The translations under genes and the position numbers were made by a program. The notes beneath the pieces are model-generated. The model had not been told where the DNA came from, did no database searches, and saw only the letters and a program-made list of their open reading frames with translations. Positions 16,905 to 25,703 of a DNA stretch of 64,000 nt are shown piece after piece (the first letter of the stretch is position 1; each line of letters starts with the position of its first letter). The stretch covers positions 1-64,000 of the forward strand of contig JACKAT010000007.1 of NCBI GenBank assembly GCA_020634935.1, written 5' to 3'. Source of the DNA: Anaerolineales bacterium (lineage in GTDB: Bacteria > Chloroflexota > Anaerolineae > 4572-78 > J111).

Positions 16905-18470
16905 CTAAACTTTTCTTGAAATTGGGTCTTGATGGTTGGATAGATAAATAACGGAAGCCAGCCCAAGAATTACCGCTACGTGGAGGTACATACCCTGAAC
17001 GTAAAGATTGTCAACCAGATTATGAACGTGAAGATGGGTGACAATGCCGACGGCCCCGGCGGCTACAGCCTGGTAAAAGTCTCTATTATTTTGCACTACC
17101 GTCCATAATAACCCAAAAGTTAGAATCCAAAAAATTAAATAGACCGTTATGCCCACCAGTCCGGCTTCGGCGCCGATGTTGAGCAGATAGTTGTGCGCGT
17201 GCCCTAGCGGGTCGAGCCAGCGCCCGACGGTATAGGCCGGATAAACCACCGCGTAATTGCCGATACCAACGCCTAACCACAGGTGATCGCGCCACATGGC
17301 TTGGGCGGCCTGCCAGTGCGCTAACCGTTCTAGCGTAGCAAAGTTGGCATCGGTCACTTCGGTATGGGCCACATCCGTAACGTTGATCGCCTCGATGGCG
17401 TCGGCCACGCGCTGGACGATAGCGTTGTACGGCGAATCCGTATCGCCGGCATTAACTGGGGGGGTAAAGGTCAAGTTGAAGGAACTGATCAAGCCAACCA
17501 TTACCCCAACCAGGGCCAGACCGGCCACCGCCAGTGCAAATTTTCGGCTCCAGACCATGAGCGTCACCACTCCGGCGACAGCAAAACCCAATAGGGCGCC
17601 TCGCGACTGGCTGGCCAACAGCGCCGCTACCATTATCGCCAGTGGTAAGCCGACCAAGATTAAATTCAAAAGCCGGCTCAGTTTCGACTGGCGGTTGTAG
17701 CGCAGAGGGGGTAAATTTTGGGTGAGAAGCCAGATGGTCAACGAGAGCGTCAGTGGTAAAACTAATCCCAGATAGCCGCCGTAGGGGTTCGGCTGGGCAA
17801 ACGTGCCGTAGGCTCTCAGGAATCGGCCGTCAAAAAGCAAAAACCCATCCGGCCCTACTTTGAAGATAAATTGGTATAGCCCCAACCCGGCCTGGATCAA
17901 ACCGGCGGTCAGGATCATCATAACCACCCATTTGATCTGATGGGGCTTGAGCAGGTTGATTACTGATAAATATAAGGCCAGCATTTCGACCCATTTGATG
18001 GTCTCAACCACACTGGCTCCAATGGAAAGGGCCGTCAACCAGGATAAGCTCACCCCACTCAACAGTAGCAAAAATGGCCCAGCCAGTGGACCGGCCACAA
18101 TCCTAAGATTTTGCCCGGATCGAGCCGGTTCGGCTAGCAGCTTGAGCAACCAGGTAAATAATCCCAGCGCTAACACCACTTCCATCAGGCCGATGCGGAT
18201 GCCACCCACCTCGATGGCCAGCAAACTGCTGATCGGAATAATGAGAATGAGGAGGTAAAGATAAAGAACGGGGTAAATGAGGGCCAGAATAAAAAAAGAC
18301 AAGCCGCTGACGAGCAGCGCCCCCAGCGAGAGAGGGGCCAGGGCTAGCGCCAGACCCACAGCCAGGGTAATTACCATCAAGCTGAAGGTCTGAGCTTTAG
18401 TGCTAATCGTCAGCGGCGAAAAGGTTAGCCTAACCAGCTTTTGTAAACCCAGTGAGGCATAAGCAGTCAT
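16905..18470 (-). CDS. O-antigen ligase/polymerase-like membrane protein
   Basis: 521 residues with about a dozen hydrophobic segments. A large outer loop near 340-400 is followed by HLWLGVGIGNYAVVYPAY and GHAHNYLLNIGAEAGLVG, the H-x-H-N-x-x-L signature of the Wzy/WaaL (PF04932) family. Such proteins polymerise or ligate polysaccharide from a lipid carrier on the outer side of the membrane. Its ATG complement (18468-18470) directly abuts the stop of the UDP-xylose synthase gene, so it depends on that gene's translation. In a probably LPS-free organism, an exopolysaccharide or glycoprotein glycan is the likelier product. Confidence 0.88.
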   Translation of the reverse strand: MTAYASLGLQKLVRLTFSPLTISTKAQTFSLMVITLAVGLALALAPLSLGALLVSGLSFFILALIYPVLYLYLLILIIPISSLLAIEVGGIRIGLMEVVLALGLFTWLLKLLAEPARSGQNLRIVAGPLAGPFLLLLSGVSLSWLTALSIGASVVETIKWVEMLALYLSVINLLKPHQIKWVVMMILTAGLIQAGLGLYQFIFKVGPDGFLLFDGRFLRAYGTFAQPNPYGGYLGLVLPLTLSLTIWLLTQNLPPLRYNRQSKLSRLLNLILVGLPLAIMVAALLASQSRGALLGFAVAGVVTLMVWSRKFALAVAGLALVGVMVGLISSFNLTFTPPVNAGDTDSPYNAIVQRVADAIEAINVTDVAHTEVTDANFATLERLAHWQAAQAMWRDHLWLGVGIGNYAVVYPAYTVGRWLDPLGHAHNYLLNIGAEAGLVGITVYLIFWILTFGLLWTVVQNNRDFYQAVAAGAVGIVTHLHVHNLVDNLYVQGMYLHVAVILGLASVIYLSNHQDPISRKV

Positions 18471-19418
18471 TTACCGTTTGATGACAGTTTTGAAGTAATC
18501 AATGGTTTCCTGTAACCCGGTTTCAAGCGAAACACGAGGCTTCCAATCAAGAATACGTTTGGCCTTACTAATGTCCGGCTGGCGCACTTTCGGGTCATCT
18601 TTGATACGCATATCGGTCGGCTGGATAAAGGCAATATCTGAATTACTGCCAGTTAATTCGATAATCTTCTTAGCAAAATCCAGAATGCTCATCTCAGATG
18701 GGTTACCAATATTGACCGGTTCTACTTCATCCGACAAAAGCAGCCGATAGATACCATCAACCAGATCTTTGCAGTAGCAGAAGGATCGGGTTCTGGTGCC
18801 ATCGCCATAGACGGTCAGCGGTTCGCCGCGCAGCGCCTGAGCAATAAAATTAGGCACTACCCGGCCATCTTCTTGGCGCATGCGAGGCCCGTAGGTGTTA
18901 AAAATACGCACAATCCGAGTATCGACGCCGTGGTAGCGATGATACGCCATCGTCAGCGCTTCGGCAAATCGCTTGGCCTCATCGTAAACACCCCGGGGGC
19001 CGATGGGGTTGACATTGCCCCAGTAATCTTCGGTTTGGGGATGGACCAGCGGATCGCCGTAAACTTCGGACGTGGAGGCCAGGAGAAGTCGGGCGCCTTT
19101 AGCCTTGGCCAGACCGAGCGCTTTATGCGTACCCAAAGCCCCAACCTTCATGGTTTGGATAGGCAGCTCTAAGTAGTCGATAGGGCTGGCCGGCGAGGCA
19201 AAATGTAAAACCGCGTCCAGTTGGCCTTCAATATAAATGTAGTTGGTGACATCATGGTCGATGAACAGAAAATTCTTGTTACCCGCGAGATGCTCGATGT
19301 TGGCGGTGTTGCCGGTAATTAGATTATCCATAGCGATAACTTGATGCCCTTCGGCCAGAAATCGATCACATAGATGAGAACCTAGAAACCCTGCTCCACC
19401 CGTAATTAAAACCCGCAT
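18471..19418 (-). CDS. UDP-glucuronate decarboxylase (UDP-xylose synthase)
   Basis: A 315-residue extended short-chain dehydrogenase. The N-terminus is the NAD motif RVLITGGAGFLGSHLCDRF with GxxGxxG. HFASPASPIDY (72-82) is close to the UXS signature, and the catalytic set is TSEVYGDP and YDEAKRFAE (Y-x-x-x-K). NTYGPRMRQEDGRVVPNF and GDGTRTRSFCYCKDLVDG are typical of UXS proteins. It should convert UDP-glucuronate to UDP-xylose, feeding the polymer made with its two downstream neighbours. dTDP-glucose dehydratase is less likely because the residue pattern and length match UXS. The ribosome site AAGGAGA precedes the ATG. Confidence 0.87.
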   Translation of the reverse strand: MRVLITGGAGFLGSHLCDRFLAEGHQVIAMDNLITGNTANIEHLAGNKNFLFIDHDVTNYIYIEGQLDAVLHFASPASPIDYLELPIQTMKVGALGTHKALGLAKAKGARLLLASTSEVYGDPLVHPQTEDYWGNVNPIGPRGVYDEAKRFAEALTMAYHRYHGVDTRIVRIFNTYGPRMRQEDGRVVPNFIAQALRGEPLTVYGDGTRTRSFCYCKDLVDGIYRLLLSDEVEPVNIGNPSEMSILDFAKKIIELTGSNSDIAFIQPTDMRIKDDPKVRQPDISKAKRILDWKPRVSLETGLQETIDYFKTVIKR

Positions 19419-19465
19419 AATTTTCTCCTTAGAATGATTAGGCTAATTTCCATTGTAACACTGGT

Positions 19466-19510
19466 AGTTGGTAATTAGTAATTAGAGATTAAATAACCAA
19501 TTACGCTCCT
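19466..19510. repeat. TTGGTAATTA-type intergenic word repeat
   Basis: Repeated words TTGGTAATTAGTAATTAGAG followed by AACCAATTAC give a weak inverted repeat upstream of the UDP-xylose synthase gene. The complement matches the AATTACC/AATCTCC words that sit inside the helicase gene near 61980-62045. Confidence 0.6.
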
Positions 19511-19657
19511 TATAAATTGGGGAAGTGACCTTTATTATAACCGCAAGTAGTATAAGCCAGTCATTAAGGAATTATGTTAGAGAAACCCCAAAAAAAAGTT
19601 AGAATTTGAAAATTCAGCCATCTATTGCAATTAGGAATGTCAGATAACGGTCACTGC

Positions 19658-20671
19658 TCAAATCAGCCGGCGTTTTCGGAGCGCCTGTTGTAGAAGGGGC
19701 TCGATTTGCTGTCGGATAGTTGCGTTGGCATAGCCTACCCAACTCACCTCGTCCTCGACGGTCAGCGGCGCGGCCAGCGGCTGGCCTTGCGCATCGGTAA
19801 CGATAACGCCCAACTCACGGGCGATGAGTTCGGTGCAGACATCGTAGGGATGGCAGCAGATGCCCAGCGCCAGACCTCGTTCGGCTAGAGCCTTTTCCAA
19901 GAGCGGCCGGATGTCGGCCACAAAGCGGTCTTTGCCCGACATAAGTTCGTATAGTTGTCCGCCGCTGCAAATATATTGATCTTCAAAACAGTGGGCTTTA
20001 CCTTTTTGGACCGGCCCTAAAGCGCCGCGCACAATCTCCTCATCGATAGCGGCCAGAATCTCTCTAGCGCCTGGAAAAAAACGGGCGATCATGGCATAGC
20101 CGTGAGCGATAGTTCCGGCCTGCGAAGCCCGCAGCGCCAGCCGCTGCTTCTCCCCGGTGAGGCGATTGAAGCGTTCGGCTTGAACTGCCTGGCCCGCCAC
20201 CACCCACACCGAGTCGGACAGATGCTGCTTGATCAGCGGGATTTCGGTTTGCACCGCCAGTTGAATGTGCGACAAATTAGTCTCCGGCCCGTGGTTGGGC
20301 GCGACGCCGGTCAAAACCCAGGCGCTGCGTTTTTGATACATCAGCCCACGGGTCCCATCAATGGGATCGACAATTACCCGCCATATGGCCTCGGCCGGCG
20401 GCGTGCCGGGAGGCAGCGTAATCTGACCGCCTTCCAGCCCCTCAGCAATGAGAATCAGCGGAGTCTGGCCGGCGATCTCACGATTGAAAAAATCGATCAG
20501 CAGCGCCTCGCTGATGCGATCAACCGCGTAGATCGTATCCCCTTCCGCTTCTTGAGCAATACGAGCCATATCGTCAATCGAGGCGGCTTCGCAGGCGGTT
20601 ACCACCGCCGCGCGAATCTGTGCATGCAGGTTACGAATCGGGACGAGTAATTCTTCAATCGGGTGAGCCAT
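19658..20671 (-). CDS. Inositol monophosphatase-family phosphatase
   Basis: 337 residues in the Mg-dependent Li-sensitive phosphatase superfamily. The key metal motif VDPIDGTRGLMY (about 117-128) is present, with an upstream acidic residue pair in LILIAEGLEGG. The C-terminal motif, usually W-D-x-A-A-G, here reads HPYDVCTELIARELG, keeping the aspartate but not the rest. The enzyme is longer than typical bacterial SuhB (about 265). It should cleave a sugar- or inositol-phosphate; the substrate is not decidable. Single gene. Confidence 0.8.
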   Translation of the reverse strand: MAHPIEELLVPIRNLHAQIRAAVVTACEAASIDDMARIAQEAEGDTIYAVDRISEALLIDFFNREIAGQTPLILIAEGLEGGQITLPPGTPPAEAIWRVIVDPIDGTRGLMYQKRSAWVLTGVAPNHGPETNLSHIQLAVQTEIPLIKQHLSDSVWVVAGQAVQAERFNRLTGEKQRLALRASQAGTIAHGYAMIARFFPGAREILAAIDEEIVRGALGPVQKGKAHCFEDQYICSGGQLYELMSGKDRFVADIRPLLEKALAERGLALGICCHPYDVCTELIARELGVIVTDAQGQPLAAPLTVEDEVSWVGYANATIRQQIEPLLQQALRKRRLI

Positions 20672-20726
20672 AATCGTCTTAGCCAGTCAGTCAGTTAACC
20701 AATCTTCTCAAAGAGCAGGTATTTGG

Positions 20727-20752
20727 GTAGGACAAGCTTAAGCTTGTTCTAC
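20727..20752. terminator. AAGCTTAAGCTT palindrome
   Basis: ACAAGCTTAAGCTTGT is a 16-base perfect palindrome, extended by GTAG and CTAC outside single mismatches, and again by TGGGT/ACCCA words. It lies between two minus-strand genes and may act as the terminator of the lipoprotein gene side or as an operator. No clear U-run. Confidence 0.45.
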
Positions 20753-20779
20753 ATTAACCCAGATTAAAGAAGAGCTACG

Positions 20780-21607
20780 TTAGTTCACTTTCTGAAAAGT
20801 GATCTCATAGGAAAAATGGACGCTGTAAAACGGGGGTTCGCAGCGTATATCCGGCGTTGGACAGACCGAGTACTCATTGTCAATTGAGCCTAATTTGCCT
20901 ACAATATCAGGTATATACGGATATTCGGTGTTCATTTGGTTCGAGACTTCGCTGGTGGTGGGGCCGGCCGGGTCAGCCGCTACGTACAGTTTGTAGGGAT
21001 CAAATTGCATCATGATTTCCGCTTTGCCCGGCCCTTTATCACCGGTTACCACTTCCAGGGCGCTGCCATTGGCGTCTTTAACCACAGCGCCATCTAATCC
21101 GTTGCCGTTTTCATCTAAAACGGTTAAGAAGATAAGGTGCATGCCGCCGCTATTAAAGATGCCGCCGTTATTTTCACCCTCGCCCAGAACTTTGTAATGG
21201 ACAATTTTGTACGCTTCCTGGGCGACCGGTTCCGGGGTGTCGGTGGGAACCGGGGTCGGTTCTTCGACAATGGGCGCAGCGGTAGGCTCCTCAGGTTCAG
21301 CCGCCGGTGGTTCTGTCGGCAGAGGGGTTTCGGTTGGGGTGGGTTCTTCGGTCGGCGGCGTAGTAGGCTCCAACGTCGGCGTTTCGGTTGGCGGAATAGG
21401 CGTATCGGTGGCGGTCGGTGGGACAGAGGTGGCGGTGTTCGTAACCAGGACAGCCACCGACGTTTCGGTTGGCGGTGGCTTAGGTGTTTTGGTTGGGGTC
21501 GAGGTTGGCGTGGCGTCGAGCTGGGCCAGAAAATTGGGACCGCAGGCCAAAGCGGTCAGCCCTAAGAGCGCAGCCACTCCTAAAAGTTTCAGACGATGAT
21601 AACTCAT
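20780..21607 (-). CDS. Secreted lipoprotein with Pro/Thr-rich linker
   Basis: 275 residues. A lipoprotein signal peptide ends at the lipobox ALAC (Cys 22). Residues about 30-130 are a low-complexity linker of PT, PTE and PTP words, likely extended through the cell wall. The C-terminal 145 residues form a beta-rich domain with LTVLDENGNGLDGAVV, like carboxypeptidase-regulatory or Ig-like modules, and two cysteines (SVCPTPDIRC) that may form a disulfide. The ligand is unknown. The start lies behind GGAAGGAG. The gene is divergent from the binding protein gene at 21672, and the two starts are close enough to share a control region. Confidence 0.8.
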   Translation of the reverse strand: MSYHRLKLLGVAALLGLTALACGPNFLAQLDATPTSTPTKTPKPPPTETSVAVLVTNTATSVPPTATDTPIPPTETPTLEPTTPPTEEPTPTETPLPTEPPAAEPEEPTAAPIVEEPTPVPTDTPEPVAQEAYKIVHYKVLGEGENNGGIFNSGGMHLIFLTVLDENGNGLDGAVVKDANGSALEVVTGDKGPGKAEIMMQFDPYKLYVAADPAGPTTSEVSNQMNTEYPYIPDIVGKLGSIDNEYSVCPTPDIRCEPPFYSVHFSYEITFQKVN

Positions 21608-21671
21608 GCGGCGTTCTCCTTCCTTCCTTAAGGTTAGCCGTAATTTACAAGCGAGGATTATACCAAAAGCA

Positions 21672-22820
21672 ATGACGACCGTCCAAAAGCAGGTGGATCA
21701 ACTAAATCATAGGTCGAAGTTAACGTCATTCCGGCCCGGCCTCCTGTATTTAAATCTGCCCCCGGAAGCGGCCCAGAAAATCGTCGCTTATAGTCTGGTC
21801 TTTATTTTGTTGGTGGTTGCCGCCGGTTGGCTAGGATACCGGCAGATTCAATCGAGCAACACGCCGCGTACGGTTAAGATAGGCTTGGTAGCGCCGTTTG
21901 AGGGACTGTATCGGGCTTCCGGTTACGAACTGTTATTTGCCGTTAAGCTGGCTTTGCAAGAGCGAAATCAGGGAGCAGGGCTGCACGGCTATCGCGTTGA
22001 ATTGGTTGCCCTCAACGATTTCAACGATCCGGTTGAAGCAGCCAAACAGGCCCGCGTGCTGGCGGCCGATCCGGCTATGTTGGGCGTAGTGGGCCATCTG
22101 GCCCCGGCGGCGACCTTGGCCGCCATACCGGTCTACCAAGAGGCTGAACTCGCGGTTAGTATCCCTTGGAGCGTCGAGGCGACGCTGTTCGAACCGGCTC
22201 GACCGGGCGTGGTCAGTGTCGCCGCTACAGTCGAACAAACCAACGCCCGGTTAGAGCAAATCACTCAAGGATTGGGCTTGGACCCACGTATAATAACCAG
22301 CAGCGATCCGGCCGAAATTCCGGCAGCGACCCAGGCGGTTCAATTGGCCGCCGAGGCCGTTACCGCCGGAACGTTCCTGTCTAACCTGAGCAACCAAGAT
22401 ATCCGGGTGTTCGGTCAGGTGGAGGCTGGTAATTTACAGCTTGTCCAAGTAGCTGGAGCCAAAGCTGACGGCTTTATTTTTGTCTCACCAGGGCCGGGCG
22501 CCGAAATTTCCGCCGATAGTGATTTTGTCGCCGCCTATCAAGCCCTGAGCGGCCTACCCCCCGGTCCACGGGCGGTTTTGGCTTATGATGCCGCCAATGT
22601 TTTGCTTGATTCTATAGAGCAAGCTATTATTAAAGATCAAGGTTATTGGTACGCTCGACAACCCAGCCGAGCCGAAATCAAAGCTTCGATTTTAGCCGTT
22701 TCCCGCCAAGGCGTAAGTGGCGTAATTGCTTTCGGTCCTGATGGTCGCCGGATCGATGCTCCTGTGTGGGTCTACCAAATTTCCGAGGCACGTTACCCTG
22801 GAACAGTCATCAACCCCTGA
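21672..22820 (+). CDS. Membrane-anchored periplasmic-binding-protein-like receptor
   Basis: 382 residues. One transmembrane helix (about 36-56, YSLVFILLVVAAGWLG) anchors an outer domain of the type I periplasmic binding fold used by branched-chain amino acid receptors: KIGLVAPFEGLYRASG, GYRVELVALNDFNDPVEAAKQA and MLGVVGHLAPAATLA. No ABC permease genes are nearby, so it may be a sensor or a scaffold rather than a transporter part. An upstream ATG at 21606 would overlap the divergent gene's ribosome site, so I prefer 21672. The glycosyltransferase gene starts ten bases after its stop. Confidence 0.8.
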   Translation: MTTVQKQVDQLNHRSKLTSFRPGLLYLNLPPEAAQKIVAYSLVFILLVVAAGWLGYRQIQSSNTPRTVKIGLVAPFEGLYRASGYELLFAVKLALQERNQGAGLHGYRVELVALNDFNDPVEAAKQARVLAADPAMLGVVGHLAPAATLAAIPVYQEAELAVSIPWSVEATLFEPARPGVVSVAATVEQTNARLEQITQGLGLDPRIITSSDPAEIPAATQAVQLAAEAVTAGTFLSNLSNQDIRVFGQVEAGNLQLVQVAGAKADGFIFVSPGPGAEISADSDFVAAYQALSGLPPGPRAVLAYDAANVLLDSIEQAIIKDQGYWYARQPSRAEIKASILAVSRQGVSGVIAFGPDGRRIDAPVWVYQISEARYPGTVINP

Positions 22821-22830
22821 CAAAGACGTT

Positions 22831-24081
22831 ATGCGCATCCTAATACTTTCATGGGAATACCCGCCCGACCTTGCCGGCGGATTGGGTCGTCATGTCGCTG
22901 AATTAGCTCCGGCTCTCGTGCAACAAGGTGTAAAGTTAGATGTTGTTACCCCTATCCCCAGACCGATTTTTGGACAATTACCTGACCAATTTGAATATGA
23001 TCCCGCCGATGTAACCTCACGCGCCGTGGTCACCACTGAGGATGGCATTGTCGTTCATCGCGTCCTGGTACCTCATCGAGAAAAACCCCTGGATATTTTT
23101 AATCGGGCCACCGAGGTCAACGATATCCTTGAACAATATGTTTTAGCTTTATATCAGCAGGGCTATAGCTGGGATTTGCTTCATACCCATGATTGGTTGA
23201 CCGGCTTTGCCAGTATCGCCCTCCATCACGCTAAAAATCTCCCGTTGATAACCACCATTCACGCCACTGAGCGCGGTCGTGGGCGTGGTTACATTTGGAA
23301 TGACTTGCAGCGCGCCATCGACCAGGCTGAGCAGGATTTAATTCACCAGTCCGATCGCATTATCGTGTGCAGCCATTACATGGATTTCGAACTGCGCACC
23401 TTCTTTCAGGTGCCGGCCGAGAAAATGAGTGTGGTTCCCAATGGCGTCGATATTAAAACCCTACATGTTCAAAATGAAGACCCTCAACAATTTCGCGCCA
23501 AATTTGCCGATCCTGATAAGCAGATCGTCTTCACCGTCTCGCGTCTGGTGCATGAGAAAGGCATTCACCGCTTGGTTGAAGCCACCCCCCGGATTTTATC
23601 TGAATGTCCCGATGCCCGGATTGTGATTGCTGGCCGAGGTCCGGAGGCGGACAACCTAAAACGCCAGGCCGAATACCTCAACGTAGCCGACCACATCAAT
23701 TTTATGGGCTTTGTTTCCGATGAGGATCGTAACTTGCTGTTTAAGGTCGCTAACTGCGCCATTTTCCCCAGCCTGTACGAGCCGTTTGGCATTGTCGCCC
23801 TCGAAGCGATGGCCTTGGGCTGCCCCGTTATTGTCAGTGAAGTCGGCGGGCTGGCCGAGATCGTGGCCCATGAAGGAACCGGGATAACCGTTTATCCCGA
23901 CGATGCCAATTCCGTGGCCTGGGGGGTGGTGCGAGCGCTCCATCACCCCAAAAATGCGCTGGAATACGCCATCAAAGCCCGCCAGCAGGTGGAGGATCTG
24001 TTCAATTGGCCGCGCATCGCCGGCTTAACCAAAGATATTTACGAGGCGGTCATTGCGCAAACGACCGGCGTATCTGCCTAA
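22831..24081 (+). CDS. Glycosyltransferase, GT4/glycogen-synthase-like
   Basis: 416 residues, GT-B fold. The N-terminal MRILILSWEYPPDLAGGLGR, with the GGLG loop, resembles bacterial glycogen synthase, and LLHTHDWLTGFASIA is the HDW block. The C-terminal half has VVPNGVDIKTL, VFTVSRLVHEKGIHRLVEA and the E-x7-E donor motif EPFGIVALE. It transfers a sugar from a nucleotide sugar; an alpha-glucan or a maltosyl product is possible. I choose the ATG at 22831 because the longer frame runs into the preceding gene. The gene is coupled to the binding-protein gene with a ten-base gap. Confidence 0.87.
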   Translation: MRILILSWEYPPDLAGGLGRHVAELAPALVQQGVKLDVVTPIPRPIFGQLPDQFEYDPADVTSRAVVTTEDGIVVHRVLVPHREKPLDIFNRATEVNDILEQYVLALYQQGYSWDLLHTHDWLTGFASIALHHAKNLPLITTIHATERGRGRGYIWNDLQRAIDQAEQDLIHQSDRIIVCSHYMDFELRTFFQVPAEKMSVVPNGVDIKTLHVQNEDPQQFRAKFADPDKQIVFTVSRLVHEKGIHRLVEATPRILSECPDARIVIAGRGPEADNLKRQAEYLNVADHINFMGFVSDEDRNLLFKVANCAIFPSLYEPFGIVALEAMALGCPVIVSEVGGLAEIVAHEGTGITVYPDDANSVAWGVVRALHHPKNALEYAIKARQQVEDLFNWPRIAGLTKDIYEAVIAQTTGVSA

Positions 24082-24197
24082 GATTGGTCCAGTTGCGGTT
24101 ATTTGATCGAGCCAGCGGCTTCATTGAGCCGGCTAATCTGGCGGTGCTATCGCGCTTGGGGAAACGGAACCAATCTGCTGTCCGGCTAAAATTTTAC

Positions 24198-24226
24198 TTG
24201 ACAGCTTTTTTGTCCTATGCTACACT
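24198..24226 (+). promoter_or_regulatory. Near-consensus sigma-70 promoter of the arginine operon
   Basis: TTGACA (24198-24203), a 17-base spacer and TACACT (24221-24226). Transcription should start near 24233, leaving a leader of about 320 bases before argC. Confidence 0.75.
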
Positions 24227-24232
24227 GCGTAG

Positions 24233-24389
24233 AATATTTGACGTGTCAATATCATCCAATGAAACTATTTAGCATTGAACTCAGGAGCCCTCGTATTCAG
24301 CCAGACCCTATGTCTGGATAGAATGCTTTGGGCGTTCGTCCTTTATCAGCCACCAAGCTGACTCCAGACATAGGGAGTCGGCTTTTTTT
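24233..24389 (+). promoter_or_regulatory. Arginine operon leader with attenuator-like structure
   Basis: Segment 1 CCAGAC (24301-24306) can pair with GTCTGG (24312-24317). The overlapping segment CCCTATGTCTGG (24306-24317) is an exact complement of CCAGACATAGGG (24364-24375). That in turn fills the loop and part of a terminator stem, AGCTGACTC (24356-24364) with GAGTCGGCT (24375-24383), followed by seven T. The pairings exclude each other. A 20-codon frame (24259-24321), MKLFSIELRSPRIQPDPMSG, has two Arg codons and ends inside the switch region, but lacks a clear ribosome site. A protein- or ligand-binding leader is also possible. Confidence 0.65.
24356..24389 (+). terminator. Intrinsic terminator of the arginine leader
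   Basis: Nine-base stem AGCTGACTC/GAGTCGGCT with one G-T pair, a ten-base loop and a run of T at 24383-24389. It lies upstream of the operon rather than after a gene, as expected for attenuation. Confidence 0.75.
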
Positions 24390-24402
24390 ATTTCTAAGCA
24401 TT

Positions 24403-24510
24403 CAGCCCTTAGCGATCAGCTTTTGCTTGTTACGGTAAATTTTGGGGCTTGAGCCAATAATGAGGACTCAAGCGTTAACATTTAGCCATAAAGCTGATCG
24501 CTGAAGGCTG
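24403..24510. repeat. GCTGATCGCTGA inverted repeat
   Basis: Arms of 21 bases at 24403-24423 and 24490-24510 are complementary with two mismatches, around a 66-base loop. A direct reiteration, GGCTGATCGCTGACCGCTGA, follows the right arm. It sits between the leader terminator and argC. Confidence 0.7.
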
Positions 24511-24551
24511 ATCGCTGACCGCTGATTTTTAGAACCGAAAGAGAGGTCCAG

Positions 24552-25580
24552 ATGACGACAAATTCTAAAATTAACGTAGGCGTCTTTGGCGCTAGCGGCT
24601 ATACCGGCTTTGAAACGATCAGCCTGTTGCGCCGCCACCCGTCCACCAACCTGGTATTTGCCACCTCCGAAAGTACGGCTGGCGGCAGCTTAAGCGACAT
24701 CTATCCGGTGCCTTGGGATATTCCCCTCATCGCGGCGGCGGATGCGCCCCTGTCGAAGGTCGATGTCGTCTTTTGCTGTCTGCCGCATGGAGCCAGCATG
24801 CCGGCGGTCATCGCTGCGCGAGCAGCCGGCGTCCGCGTCATCGATCTCTCCGCCGATTTTCGCCTGACCCAGGCCGACATCTACCAAAAATGGTACGGCG
24901 TCGCCCACGAGTCGCCCGCACTGCTTGACAGCGCGGTCTATGGCCTGCCCGAACTCTTTCGCGCCCAAATTGCCGAAACCGACCTGCTGGCTAACCCCGG
25001 CTGCTATCCAACCTCCGTCCTTTTGGCGCTGGCGCCGCTGCTACAAGCCGGCCTGCTCGATACCACCGCCCCCATCATCGCCGATAGTAAAAGCGGGGTC
25101 AGTGGGGCCGGGCGCAAACCTTCGTTGAAAACCCACTTTGTCGAAGCCAACGAGAATCTATCGCCCTACAACATCGGGCGCAGCCACCGGCACGTGGCCG
25201 AGATGGCCCAGGTCATCGACGCCTTGGGCGGCGACAGCGAGCGCCTGATCTTTTCACCGCACCTGGTACCCATCAATCGAGGCATGCTCTCGACCATCTA
25301 TGTCACCCTGGCCGAAGATACGGCGGCGGCGGCGATTCACGGCCTCTACACGGAAATGTATGGCCGCGAACCGCTGCTGCACATCTTGCCGCTGGGCCAA
25401 CTGGCCACAATGGCCCACACCCAGCACACCAACCGCTGCGCGATTTCTGTCACGTCAGTCTCGCCGCGACAACTCATCCTCTGCTCGTCCATCGATAACT
25501 TGGGCAAGGGCGCCGCCGGGCAAGCGGTTCAGAATTTCAATGTTATGTTTGGACTAGCTGAAACAGACGGGATACAGTAG
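24552..25580 (+). CDS. argC: N-acetyl-gamma-glutamyl-phosphate reductase, copy 1
   Basis: 342 residues. N-terminal NADP site NVGVFGASGYTGFETISLL, the catalytic cysteine in LLANPGCYPTSVLLAL (about residue 151), DSKSGVSGAGRK, and the substrate/NADP loop NIGRSHRHVAEM. The C-terminal GKGAAGQAVQNFNVMFGL is standard for ArgC. It reduces N-acetylglutamyl phosphate to the semialdehyde in arginine synthesis. It is first in the operon, with ribosome site AGAGAGG. A second argC follows directly, so one of the two may serve a different acyl-phosphate. Confidence 0.93.
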   Translation: MTTNSKINVGVFGASGYTGFETISLLRRHPSTNLVFATSESTAGGSLSDIYPVPWDIPLIAAADAPLSKVDVVFCCLPHGASMPAVIAARAAGVRVIDLSADFRLTQADIYQKWYGVAHESPALLDSAVYGLPELFRAQIAETDLLANPGCYPTSVLLALAPLLQAGLLDTTAPIIADSKSGVSGAGRKPSLKTHFVEANENLSPYNIGRSHRHVAEMAQVIDALGGDSERLIFSPHLVPINRGMLSTIYVTLAEDTAAAAIHGLYTEMYGREPLLHILPLGQLATMAHTQHTNRCAISVTSVSPRQLILCSSIDNLGKGAAGQAVQNFNVMFGLAETDGIQ

Positions 25581-25581
25581 G

Positions 25582-25680
25582 GAGTAAGAAGTAAGGAGTA
25601 AGAAGTAAGGAGTAAGGGTTGAAATATATCTCTCCACTTCCTACTTCCTACTTCCTACTCCTTACTCCCTACTCCCTGAG
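25582..25680. repeat. GGAGTAAG/CTTACTCC word-repeat element
   Basis: Tandem GGAGTAAGAAGTAA words in the left half, then CTTCCTACTTCCTACTTCC and CTTACTCCCTACTCCC in the right half, can fold into a long imperfect hairpin. It fills the gap between the two argC genes. The same words recur at 60810-60890. Confidence 0.8.
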
Positions 25681-25703
25681 TCATTTTTAGAAAGGAAGAC
25701 ACT

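Noticed and set aside
21137..21599. Long plus-strand frames opposite the Pro/Thr-rich lipoprotein
   Set aside because: They are antisense shadows of low-complexity Pro/Thr codons (Gly/Val/Arg-rich reading) with no motif.
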